NCBI GenBank assembly: GCA_964444795.1
Contig: CAYUIQ010000142.1
Span: 1-23,466, forward strand
Source of the DNA: JABMRP01 sp964444795
Lineage (GTDB): Bacteria; Planctomycetota; Planctomycetia; Pirellulales; Thermoguttaceae
DNA: 23,466 bases
Direction: 5' to 3'
Below the pieces are notes generated by a model. It was not told the origin of the DNA. It made no database searches and worked only from the letters and a program-made list of their open reading frames with translations. The translations under genes were made by a program, and so were the position numbers. Below, piece after piece: positions 15,578-23,131 of this stretch (position 1 is the first letter of the stretch; every line of letters begins with the position of its first letter).

Positions 15578-16478
15578 GTCGCTGGCCCAGGCATGCGAGG
15601 TAAGCCGGCGGACGGTCTTTCGCGATCTCGATGCGTTGCGAACGGCGGGCATCCCGCTGGTGTTCGACGAGAACCAGCAGCGTTATCGGATTCCCGCCGC
15701 CAACTTCCTACCACCCACGAATTTCACCGCCGAAGAAGCGCTGGCGCTAATCGTCTTGTGCCACGAACTGGGCGACGGATCGGCCCTACCCTTCTTCGGC
15801 CCGGCGCGCAGCGCCGCGTTGAAACTGGAGAGCACCCTCCCAGCCGGCCTGCGCGACCAGTTGCGCGCCGCGTGCGACGCCATTGAGATCCTGCCGGTTC
15901 CGGCCAATCCCCTGCTCGGGCACGAATCGACCTACGAGCGGTTGCTGGAGGCGGCTTCCCGCCGTCAGTGCGTGCGGATTTACTATGAGAGCCTCACCGA
16001 ATGGAAGGAGATCTGCACCCGGCTGAATCCCTACCGGTTGCTCTTCAGCCGGCGAAGTTGGTACGTGATCGGACGGTCCTCCCTGCATCGCAGTACGCGC
16101 ACGTTCAACGTCGGCCGGATTCGGAAGCTGGAGGTGCTGGACGATCATTTCGAGATACCGCAAGGGTTCTCGATCGATCGTTATCTGCGTAACGCCTGGC
16201 ATCTGATCTCCGGCCCCGATGCTGACGTCGTCATCCGCTTCAGCAAGATGGTGGCCCAGAACGTGGCCGAGGTCGCCTGGCACAAGACCCAACAGACAAC
16301 CTTCAACGACGACGGCACCCTCGACTTCCGCGTGAAGGTTTCAGGGTTGGAAGAGATTTCCTGGTGGATCCTCGGCTACGGCGACCAGGCCGAGGTACTC
16401 AGCCCGGTAAAACTCCGCCGGATGATCGCCGACCGCGTCGTCCGCATGGCGGAGGTCTATCGAGACGAGTCCGGCTAA
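15504..16478 (+). CDS. WYL-domain transcriptional regulator with N-terminal helix-turn-helix
   Basis: This 324-residue protein has a DeoR/HTH_11-type DNA-binding domain (about 5-65; the recognition part is EVSRRTVFRDLDALRTAGIPL). A WYL domain (about 140-215) follows, with the namesake motif as Trp186-Tyr187-Val188 in SRRSWYVIG, and then a WCX-type C-terminal domain. WYL domains sense ligands such as nucleic acid pieces in characterised members; the ligand here is unknown. The ATG at 15504 starts exactly at the usual N-terminus (MNLSRIRRLL); an earlier in-frame start would only add translated TolC sequence. The gene overlaps the 3' end of the TolC gene by 74 nt in another frame, which suggests translational coupling. 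Control of the TolC gene is plausible but unproven. Confidence 0.92.
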   Translation: MNLSRIRRLLQLIGLLQSGRRQNAESLAQACEVSRRTVFRDLDALRTAGIPLVFDENQQRYRIPAANFLPPTNFTAEEALALIVLCHELGDGSALPFFGPARSAALKLESTLPAGLRDQLRAACDAIEILPVPANPLLGHESTYERLLEAASRRQCVRIYYESLTEWKEICTRLNPYRLLFSRRSWYVIGRSSLHRSTRTFNVGRIRKLEVLDDHFEIPQGFSIDRYLRNAWHLISGPDADVVIRFSKMVAQNVAEVAWHKTQQTTFNDDGTLDFRVKVSGLEEISWWILGYGDQAEVLSPVKLRRMIADRVVRMAEVYRDESG

Positions 16479-16515
16479 TCCGGTCGACTCACCATTGCGA
16501 TCGCCCAGTACGAAC

Positions 16516-16547
16516 GAAAGGCATTGTTGCCTTTCTGATTTCCCTTT
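16516..16547 (+). terminator. Hairpin terminator candidate after the WYL regulator
   Basis: A perfect 8-bp stem, GAAAGGCA (16516-16523) and TGCCTTTC (16528-16535), with a TTGT loop, is followed by a moderately T-rich tract (TGATTTCCCTTT). It lies 38 nt after the regulator's stop, between that gene and the convergent tRNA-Leu, so it may end transcription from both sides. Confidence 0.55.
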
Positions 16548-16609
16548 GGGCTTCGCACATCGAGAAGGACTCACCACTCGTCGTCGCAAGTCCTTGCTGA
16601 GATAAAAGA

Positions 16610-16692
<83 letters not shown>

Positions 16693-16760
16693 AGGCGTTA
16701 CTACGTAACGACTTAGATTGCTTTCGATGCGCCCTTTCTCTGGGGGGTTGTGGAAGAATC

Positions 16761-17360
16761 GTGGAAGTCGCGGTCCTGTTTTCCTGCCGGAAATTCTACC
16801 AGGTGATCGGGGGACCGTACACCGGAACCGTACGACAGCCGGCCCATCGCCTGCCGTTTCGTCTGCCCCGGGAGGAAGTTGCCGAGATTCCGGCCGATTG
16901 CGGATACCTTCGCACGGCTTGTCAGACCGGCGAACTCCAGGTGAAAGAAGCGAACAACGTCGTGTTCCAACTTGACAAGCCGGCCACGATCGTCGCCCAC
17001 TGGCTGCAATTTGAAACGCCCAGCTATCCCAACGGCTCAAGCATCTGCGAAGCCAACCAGGAGTTGTATCTCGACGGCGACGAACAACCGACGCTGAATT
17101 ACCTCGGCACCGAGGACGTGTACGGATACTCCTGGGGATTCATGGGCGCCCAATCTGATGGCTTCGGCGCCATCATCAAGCAAGAGGTCGTCAACCCCGG
17201 CGGCTCACGGATTGCACTCTTGCGATGTCGCCAGAGCGACACAATCTCGTTCAAGAAGTCCTGTCGGTGGGTGCTGACCTACGCCAAGGATCCCTGGACG
17301 TGGCCGCGGCTCGGCCCGTTGCCCTATCGCCACTGTGTTTATTACTACTCCAAGGGCTGA
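16761..17360 (+). pseudogene. GH172/DUF2961-like C-terminal fragment
   Basis: The 199-residue frame starts with GTG 16761. Its middle part reads NQELYLDGDEQPTLNYLG followed by TEDVYGYSWGF (about 105-130), closely resembling the DUF2961 core (YLDGD..PT..GTGTEDYF), now glycoside hydrolase family 172, whose founding member acts on difructose dianhydride. Intact members are about 350-400 residues. The N-terminal half, with its own conserved region, is missing here, and 69 nt upstream lies the tRNA-Leu 5' end. No signal peptide or ribosome binding site is visible. It is therefore most likely a 5'-truncated gene left after recombination near the tRNA, although a short functional variant cannot be excluded. 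Confidence 0.6.
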
Positions 17361-17444
17361 GCCATGCGGGCCAAGGCAAGACAGAACAAAGGGGACACCA
17401 TGGCCATTTCGGTAAACCAGAGAATTCCCGGATGAACGATATCT

Positions 17445-18407
17445 TTACCCCATCGCCCGGCGTACCGCAGCGCGGGTTTTCTCCAGGCCCGTCTTGGCCA
17501 CCGTCAGCGGATCTTGCTTCCAGTAGTCGCGGTTGAACAGCTCCAGCGAGAGCATGCCCCGGAAACCGGCGGCGTGCATGATGCCCAGCAGTTGCTTGTA
17601 GGGGCAAACACCGTCGCCGGGAAAGACGCGGTGACTGTCGTTGACCGTCTCGCGGGGCGGGTCGTCGGGATAGTCGTTGATGTGGAAGACGTGCATCGCC
17701 CGGCCGTTGACCATCCGCAGACCCTCGAACCCGCCGCCGCTCTTGTAGAGGTGATAGGCATCGAGCAGAAGACACGCGTCGGGATGGGCCGCTTCGGCGG
17801 CGACAAAAACCGCTTCGGACAGCCGGCCCATCGTCTTCGCCGAACCCCAAATCTCCAACTGCGGCACAACGCCCATCCCGCGACCCAATTCCAACACGGC
17901 CCGATAACGCTCGCCAATGACGCGCAGGTCCATGCCCGTGGCACTGTGGGCACCGGCCGGCGGCGCAGCCACTCGGAGGCCGCCGATTTGGGCGAGCGTG
18001 TCCATGTCGCGTTTCATTTCCTCCAGGCCTTCGGCCCGTTGTCTGTCGTCGTCGACCATCCATCGGGGGAATCCCATGGCACTTTCGACGGAAAGGCCCA
18101 GATCGGCGATCTTCTTCTTAAGATCATCGAGTTCGCCTCCCGCTTCGACGTAGCGGCGGAGGTTGCGGATCCACGGCTCGATGCCCTGGTAGCCAGCCTC
18201 GGCGGCGATTTCGATCTCCCGCTCGATCGTGAGTTTGTGGCCCATCAGCGTGGCCGTGTTAAGGCAGTAGCCGAACGGCTCGGCCCGATCCACCTCTTCC
18301 GATGCCGCAGTGGCGGTCGACGCCGTGTCGGTTGACACGGCCACAGCCGCCCCCAGGCAAGCGCCCGATCGGGCGATCATTTCACGTCGCGAAAGTTGGT
18401 CGTTCAC
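17445..18407 (-). CDS. Tat-exported sugar phosphate isomerase/epimerase-like TIM-barrel protein
   Basis: The start is taken as GTG at 18407 because GAGGA lies just upstream on the minus strand and the product then opens with a Tat signal (SRREMIARSG, Arg7-Arg8). The 320-residue chain is an AP-endonuclease-2/IolE-type barrel. Its predicted metal ligands are Glu185 (QLEIW), Asp216 (LLLDAYHLYK, with His219), His242 (VFHINDYPDDPP) and Glu289 (LSLELFNR), and RVFPGDG precedes the last strand. This is the normal set of an active divalent-metal isomerase. Planctomycetes carry many Tat-exported members whose substrates are mostly unknown, and I cannot assign one. It is transcribed against the fragment to its left, with no partner gene. 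Confidence 0.88.
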   Translation of the reverse strand: MNDQLSRREMIARSGACLGAAVAVSTDTASTATAASEEVDRAEPFGYCLNTATLMGHKLTIEREIEIAAEAGYQGIEPWIRNLRRYVEAGGELDDLKKKIADLGLSVESAMGFPRWMVDDDRQRAEGLEEMKRDMDTLAQIGGLRVAAPPAGAHSATGMDLRVIGERYRAVLELGRGMGVVPQLEIWGSAKTMGRLSEAVFVAAEAAHPDACLLLDAYHLYKSGGGFEGLRMVNGRAMHVFHINDYPDDPPRETVNDSHRVFPGDGVCPYKQLLGIMHAAGFRGMLSLELFNRDYWKQDPLTVAKTGLEKTRAAVRRAMG

Positions 18408-18709
18408 CGTTTCCTCGCTTGCTGGGTGATCAATGGTTACGTCTCCTTGCGACCATTTTGCGCCATGAAGAACCCCTATGTAAGGGCCCAGCGACTTTCG
18501 GCGGCTCTTCAGTGTGGGCTCCACACCCCGCGTCAGACAGGGGTTTCCCCGCGCGAAACTGCCCGGTTGCCACCCAAATAGCGTAGGCAAAGCACGCCGG
18601 TCGTGTCAATCGTTCGTGGACCGTGTCCGCGAGGTTCTGATGGTGGTAAGTTGCGATAATGGCCGGGTAGGGGAACTGAAGTTGCTCGCGGGTCAAGCTG
18701 TTTCACTAG
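18408..18709. other. Non-coding upstream region of the isomerase-like gene
   Basis: No real gene is visible; the short frames crossing it are low-complexity. A perfect 6-bp hairpin with a 3-nt loop (GTGTGG-GCT-CCACAC, 18512-18526) lies about 105 nt upstream of the isomerase-like start and could be an operator or a terminator. No clear promoter hexamers were found. Confidence 0.4.
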
Positions 18710-18901
18710 TGCGAGCAGGCCGATACCGACGAACCAGCAAGGCAGGCCAACCGCATCTTACACGACAATAGCAAAGTCCGCGAACGTCGCAATCAACTGC
18801 CGCATCCGAACTACAAGAAGCCCGGACTACTGGCCCCCGGGTCGAATCAGGTCTGGTCGTGCGACATCACGAAACTGCTCCGGCCGACGAGCAGCCATTA
18901 G
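18710..18901 (+). pseudogene. Remnant of an IS3-family transposase (OrfB internal fragment)
   Basis: In frame from 18710 to a TAG at 18899-18901 the translation reads CEQADTDEPARQAN, then VRERRNQLPHPNYKKPGLLA, then PGSNQVWSCDITKL. This is the well-known segment of IS3-type transposases just before and at the first catalytic Asp of the DDE core (usually NQVWSWDITKL; the Trp is Cys here). The match begins abruptly near 18711 and ends near 18890, so both ends are lost. It is about 180 bp of a gene that is normally over 800 bp. No terminal inverted repeats are visible. Confidence 0.75.
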
Positions 18902-19026
18902 AAGTGACCGGCACGGATGACAGAACCGCTGCGTCCTCGAATCTCTGCCCACACCTTGCCATAACTCAGCCATAAAGGGGCATTTTGAGACGCAACCGGG
19001 CGAAGTTCAGTGTTTCGGGGGCAGTC

Positions 19027-19055
19027 TTGCCGCCGAAGTCGCAAAGCGTTACAAT
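19027..19055 (+). promoter_or_regulatory. Sigma70-type promoter of tRNA-Ser
   Basis: TTGCCG (19027-19032, 4 of 6 to TTGACA), a spacer of exactly 17 nt and TACAAT (19050-19055, 5 of 6 to TATAAT). Transcription would begin near 19062, about 35 nt before the tRNA 5' end, a typical leader length. Confidence 0.6.
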
Positions 19056-19096
19056 GGCACGACTTGGCACCGCCAGGCACAGTGGTGCAAAGCCCC

Positions 19097-19183
19097 GGAT
19101 GGGTGGCCGAGTGGACTAAGGCGGCAGTCTTGAAAACTGCTGTGCGGGGAACTGCACCGGGGGTTCGAATCCCTCCCCATCCG
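19097..19183 (+). tRNA. trnS: tRNA-Ser (anticodon UGA)
   Basis: The acceptor stem GGATGGG/CCCATCC with discriminator G closes the gene. The D arm is GTGGCCGAGTGG-ACTAAGGC. The anticodon stem is GCAGT/ACTGC around CTTGAAA (anticodon TGA, decoding UCA). A long class II variable arm (TGTGCGGGGAACTGCACC) and a GGGGG-TTCGAAT-CCCTC T arm follow. CCA is not encoded. Confidence 0.95.
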
Positions 19184-19224
19184 CTTATGCACTTGTACAT
19201 CGGTGTAAGGTATCGTATTGCTCG

Positions 19225-19247
19225 GGAAGCACAGAGGCTTCCTTTTT
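19225..19247 (+). terminator. Rho-independent terminator of tRNA-Ser
   Basis: GGAAGC (19225-19230) pairs with GCTTCC (19237-19242) across loop ACAGAG, followed at once by TTTTT (19243-19247). It lies 41 nt after the tRNA. Two further inverted repeats (19201-19209 with 19274-19282; 19209-19217 with 19252-19260) nest around it. Confidence 0.75.
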
Positions 19248-19353
19248 CTGGTACGATGCCTCACGATCTCTTTCTTACACCGCTTCCTTCCCGTATATGC
19301 GCTCAGCAGCCCACGATCCGCGGCATTGTTTCACATCATGAAGGAAAGGATAA

Positions 19354-19782
19354 GACTGCGATGGTCACACCGAACAGTTGGGATTAGCCTTTTCCGACGA
19401 CCTCCTGGAGTGGAAGCGGCATGAGCATAACCCCGTGATCCCCAATGGTCCGAAAGGCAGTTATGATGAGAAGTTCTCTTCCGATGGAAAGGTGTTCCGG
19501 GACGAGGATCACTGGGTCACTTTCTTTTTCGGTGTGGGTCGCGGCGGCGCGCATGTCATGGTGGCCTTCTCACGCGATCTCCACCACTGGACCGTTGCCC
19601 CCGATCCGATCTACAAGGCCGGCGGAAACCCGTCCGGCCTGGACAAACAACACGCCCATAAGATTTCTCTTGTCTGGAACCCGGCCTGCGAGACGTTTTA
19701 TATGTTTTACAATGCGGTTGGCAACAAGGGCAGAGGCATTGGTCTGATAACGAGCAAGCCGCTTGTTAATCAGAGTAAATGA
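19354..19782 (+). pseudogene. Headless glycosidase fragment (beta-propeller GH43/GH32/GH117/GH130-like)
   Basis: The frame opens after a TAA at 19351-19353, without a usable start, and reads DGHTEQLGLAFSDDLLEWKR, then SSDGKVFRDEDHWVTFFFGV, then AFSRDLHHWTVAPDPIY and LVWNPACETFYMFYNAVG. Repeated SxDLxxWT blades, with DG/YxD segments between them, are the hallmark of five-bladed propeller glycosidases and their relatives. About 140 residues remain of a fold that needs roughly 300. Hence it is a 5'-truncated relic, beginning about 170 nt after tRNA-Ser. The exact family cannot be settled from this much sequence. Confidence 0.65.
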
Positions 19783-19820
19783 AAACGGACGGTGTGCAGC
19801 GACTCATGGGGGATTCTTCT

Positions 19821-22097
19821 CTATGGAACGCTAAGCGTCACCGCATTGGCGGAGTAGCCGATCTTGAAACGGGTTCCGTCGCCGTCGACGACCAGATCGT
19901 CGGCGTTGGAGAAACGGCCCTTGATGCTCATGGCGCGTAGGAGCGCAAAGCTCTGCCCACGGGCCGGGTTGCCTGCCACCGTAATGGTCAGCTTGCCCGC
20001 GAGCGTGGCATCACCGCCGACGCTGAGTTGGGCGCCTATCTTGGGCTCGGCCGGGAGGTGGAATACGAGGTTGGCGCCAGCGCGCTCGTGGTAGCCGCCG
20101 CTCACCATGAGGCCGTCGGTGGTGAGGCGGACATCGCCGCCGTTGTAAAGATCGGCATCCACGCGGCCCACGCCGCGGAGCATACCGCCCGCATCGACAT
20201 CTAGCCAGCGCAGAGACGAGACCTTGCCTTCCAAAAGCGTGAGCATGCCACCGGCGGCCACGCGAACTTCATTGCGACCGCTGAGCGTGACATCTGCCGC
20301 GACTTCCAGTGCTTGGGTCGCGCCGGATTGGGCATTGCCACGAATCTCCAGTCCGAGGAAGTCGACGTCGGTGTCAACGCGAGCGTTTGCCCGCTTGTCG
20401 CCGGTATTCTCCATCACGGCGTTCCACGAAACTCGCGGTGCGCCCGTATCGGTGAGATAGGTAATGCCGGCATTCGCGTAGCGGTAGTCCGACCAGTTAT
20501 CCGGATCGGAGATGACGGCCCCGTCGGCACCGGTCCAACGGTGATACGTGTTGGCGAAGCCGCGTGGCTCGGCGACACGTTCGCCCAGCAGGAGTGCTTC
20601 GAGTTCGCGCACGAGTTTCGGGTTGGCGGCGGCGATGTTTTTGGTTTCGGCTCGGTCGGCATCGAGATCGTAGAGAGCCAGCGCGGGCCTGCTTTCGCCT
20701 CGCTTCTTGCCCTTGCCGGCGGAAGGAGATCGGACCAACTTGTACTTGCCGCGGATGATGGATTGGCTATTCCCGGCCTCGTGAATGAGAAACTCGCGGA
20801 GCCGTTGGTCTCCGGAGCCAAGCAATGTGGGGGCGATGGACACCCCGTCGATGCCGACCGGGGGGGCAACACCAGCGAACTCGCAGAACGTGGGAAGGAG
20901 ATCGGAGACGTCCAAAACCATGTCGCTGTTGGTGCCAGCGGCAAGGGTGGAATCCGCGGTGATCCTCTCGGGCCAGCGCATGATGGTGGGAACGCGGATG
21001 CCGCCTTCGTAAATGCCGCCCTTGGTGCCACGCAGCCCGCCATTGGAATCGAACTCCGTGTTGGATGCGCCACCGGGACCGCCGTTGTCGGACATGAAAA
21101 TGACAAGCGTGTTCTCGGCAACCGAATCGGCCAAATCGCCGTCGCCGTTCGGATCGTCCAGAGCAGCCAAAATATTGCCAAAGTGCGCGTCGATGCGGGT
21201 GACCATGGCGGCCCACTGTTGGGCCTGGTCCGGGAGTGAGGGAAAATGGGGGTCGTTCTCATACGCCTTGTTCCACTCGGGCAGTTTGGCGATCTCAGCG
21301 AAGGGCGCATGAGGAATCTGGACCGCCAGGAGAGCGAAAAACGGTTGGCCGGTAGCGCGGTAGTTCTTCGCCCCAGTACGCACGAAGTCCAAAGCGGCGA
21401 AAGCGTAGGCGTCGTCGCAATAGCCGGTGGCCGGGTAGTCGGGGTGGTTCTGATGGGCGGGGAGATCCGGGTAAGCGGAATTGCCGGCGTAGGCGGCCAT
21501 GGAGTTGGGAATCAGTCTGACGCCACCGATGGCCCCGGCACCGGCGGGAGCGCTCCAGAGCGTGGGCTGGAAGAACGTATGCGCCCGAACATGATGCAGT
21601 TCAGCGAGCACGCATTGGTAGCCGTGACTGGTAGGCAGGGTCTGGATGTTGTCGATGACGGGGGCGGCCGGGTCTTTGGAACCGCCATACCCCCATTTGC
21701 CCCAGTATCCCGTGACATAGCCGGCGGCCGAGAGTGCGTCGCCCATCGTAACATCGTCGGCGCGCATCGCTTTCTTGGCGTTATTGGGGTCGTTGCGATC
21801 GGCAAACGTGTGACCCTGGTGAAAGCCCGTCTGCTGAGAGGATCGCGCCGGCGAGCAGACCGTGCAGCCATAGGCTCGGGTGAAGTTGACGCCTTGGGCG
21901 GCCAGCTTGTCGAGATTGGGCGTGAGGACGCTGGGCTGTTGCTTGAGCCGGCGAGCAGCTTGGCCATTGGGGCCAATGGAGCCCCAACCCATGTCATCGA
22001 CGTAAAAATAGAGAATGTTCGGCCGCGGGGCGGCTTGGGCGGCTAAGGGAACGGCGGAGACCGCGGCCAAGACGAGAAGGGCGAGAGGATGGTTCAT
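19821..22097 (-). CDS. Secreted sulfatase with beta-rich C-terminal extension
   Basis: The 758-residue product has a Sec signal peptide (1 to about 22). Its sulfatase domain carries VDDMG (Asp34, Asp35), the formylglycine motif CSPAR (Cys81 to Arg85), YWGKWG (Lys134), IPHAPF (His263) and MSDNGG (Asp337, Asn338), the full metal and substrate-binding set. An anaerobic or FGE-type maturase elsewhere must convert Cys81. The catalytic part ends at about 500. Residues about 505-758 form an unusual addition: a Trp-rich linker, then Gly/Val-rich repeated strands (ADVTLSGRNEVRVAAGGMLT and similar) resembling the PEP-CTERM or autotransporter-associated beta-strand type. AGGAAT lies 6 nt before the ATG. 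It is probably co-transcribed with the hydrolase upstream (79-nt gap). Likely acts on sulfated polysaccharide. Confidence 0.92.
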   Translation of the reverse strand: MNHPLALLVLAAVSAVPLAAQAAPRPNILYFYVDDMGWGSIGPNGQAARRLKQQPSVLTPNLDKLAAQGVNFTRAYGCTVCSPARSSQQTGFHQGHTFADRNDPNNAKKAMRADDVTMGDALSAAGYVTGYWGKWGYGGSKDPAAPVIDNIQTLPTSHGYQCVLAELHHVRAHTFFQPTLWSAPAGAGAIGGVRLIPNSMAAYAGNSAYPDLPAHQNHPDYPATGYCDDAYAFAALDFVRTGAKNYRATGQPFFALLAVQIPHAPFAEIAKLPEWNKAYENDPHFPSLPDQAQQWAAMVTRIDAHFGNILAALDDPNGDGDLADSVAENTLVIFMSDNGGPGGASNTEFDSNGGLRGTKGGIYEGGIRVPTIMRWPERITADSTLAAGTNSDMVLDVSDLLPTFCEFAGVAPPVGIDGVSIAPTLLGSGDQRLREFLIHEAGNSQSIIRGKYKLVRSPSAGKGKKRGESRPALALYDLDADRAETKNIAAANPKLVRELEALLLGERVAEPRGFANTYHRWTGADGAVISDPDNWSDYRYANAGITYLTDTGAPRVSWNAVMENTGDKRANARVDTDVDFLGLEIRGNAQSGATQALEVAADVTLSGRNEVRVAAGGMLTLLEGKVSSLRWLDVDAGGMLRGVGRVDADLYNGGDVRLTTDGLMVSGGYHERAGANLVFHLPAEPKIGAQLSVGGDATLAGKLTITVAGNPARGQSFALLRAMSIKGRFSNADDLVVDGDGTRFKIGYSANAVTLSVP

Positions 22098-22176
22098 GGG
22101 GTATTCCTGGGCAGACGTTCCGCGTTGCGGATCGGGGATACGATGGATTCGCTACGGTCCTTCTTCGACACGTCAT

Positions 22177-23061
22177 TCACTTCAGCAGGCGGTCGATCAG
22201 ATAGTCCGTGGAGCTCTTGTACTTCGGATGAGGCCGATTCGGATGGACGAGCACCACGTCGACGTCCACGGCTTTGAGACGCTCTTCAAGCTTGACGCCC
22301 ATAATGCCGGAGTGCGTCGGATCCTTCGGCGAGGCGCCGACGACCGGAACCTCGCCGCCGTAGAACATCGCGATCGGCGGATCGTCCTTGGAAACGTGCG
22401 CGATCGGCGAATACTCCTGAATCCACTCCAGGACCTTTTCACGATTATCGAACAGGCTTTGAAAGTTCGGCAAACCGAAGGCATGGGCGCCGTAGCGGTA
22501 GTTTGGCATCCACTGGCGCAATTCCTTCGGATCGAGCGAAACCTGCGCTCCGTTGACCGCGGCGCAGTAAAGCCGGGTCGACTCGCGGGCAACGGGATCG
22601 TCGCTGTCGGGGTCGGCCAGGTCGTCGTGAAAGGCGAGCCAGAGCGACGAGCAAGCGCCGGCCGAGCCACCCGTGGCGCCGATGCGAGTCTTATCGAGGT
22701 TCCACTCGGCCGCCCTGGAGCGGACGAATTGCAGCGCCCGGGCGGCGTCTCCCAGCGACGCTTTGACCGGCGGCCGAACCTTCTCTTCGACGCCGTTGCG
22801 GACGTAGCGGTAGTTGACGGCAACGACCGAAATGCCCTTGTCGAGGAAGGCTTTCGGATTGGTCCTCTTGTCGCCACCCTGCCAGCCGCCGCCGTGGATG
22901 TAGAACACGACCGGCGTCGGCTCGTCCGACTCCGCCGGGTAGAAATCGAGAACCTGTCGCGAATGGTTGCCGTATGCCACGTCGATGAGTCGCTTGGGTT
23001 CATCGGCCAGACTTAACTGCCCGACGAAAAGTAGGGCGATTGAAAGAACGAGTCGCTTCAT
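22177..23061 (-). CDS. Secreted alpha/beta-hydrolase (carboxylesterase, BD-FAE/lipase-like)
   Basis: A Sec signal (1 to about 19, MKRLVLSIALLFVGQLSLA) precedes a 275-residue alpha/beta-hydrolase. HGGGW (His56 to Trp60) gives the oxyanion hole and GGSAG (131-135) the nucleophile elbow with Ser133. The C-terminal acid and His are less certain: candidates are Asp or Glu near GGEVPVVGASPKDPTHSG, with the His in DPTHSG. AGGAG, 9 nt before the ATG at 23061, supports the start. The neighbours on both sides are sulfatases on the same strand, so de-esterification (for example deacetylation) of a sulfated glycan is the natural reading, though the substrate is unknown. Confidence 0.88.
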   Translation of the reverse strand: MKRLVLSIALLFVGQLSLADEPKRLIDVAYGNHSRQVLDFYPAESDEPTPVVFYIHGGGWQGGDKRTNPKAFLDKGISVVAVNYRYVRNGVEEKVRPPVKASLGDAARALQFVRSRAAEWNLDKTRIGATGGSAGACSSLWLAFHDDLADPDSDDPVARESTRLYCAAVNGAQVSLDPKELRQWMPNYRYGAHAFGLPNFQSLFDNREKVLEWIQEYSPIAHVSKDDPPIAMFYGGEVPVVGASPKDPTHSGIMGVKLEERLKAVDVDVVLVHPNRPHPKYKSSTDYLIDRLLK

Positions 23062-23131
23062 GGGGTCGGCTCCTGGAAAGTGTTGGGGGTCATGATCGTC
23101 CGTAACCTGCCGGCTTCATGCCGGTTGTGGT

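Noticed and set aside
17400..17435. Twelve-codon frame (MAISVNQRIPG) after AAAGGGG
   Set aside because: The ribosome-binding-like sequence is good, but the frame is too short, with no sign of conservation to judge by. It may be the 5' end of a lost gene.
20313..21239. A 308-residue + strand frame inside the large sulfatase
   Set aside because: Shadow of the sulfatase coding strand; the sulfatase carries CSPAR and all metal-binding motifs.
22015..23016. A 333-residue + strand frame across the hydrolase gene
   Set aside because: The opposite strand has a signal peptide, HGGGW and GGSAG; this frame has no recognisable motif.
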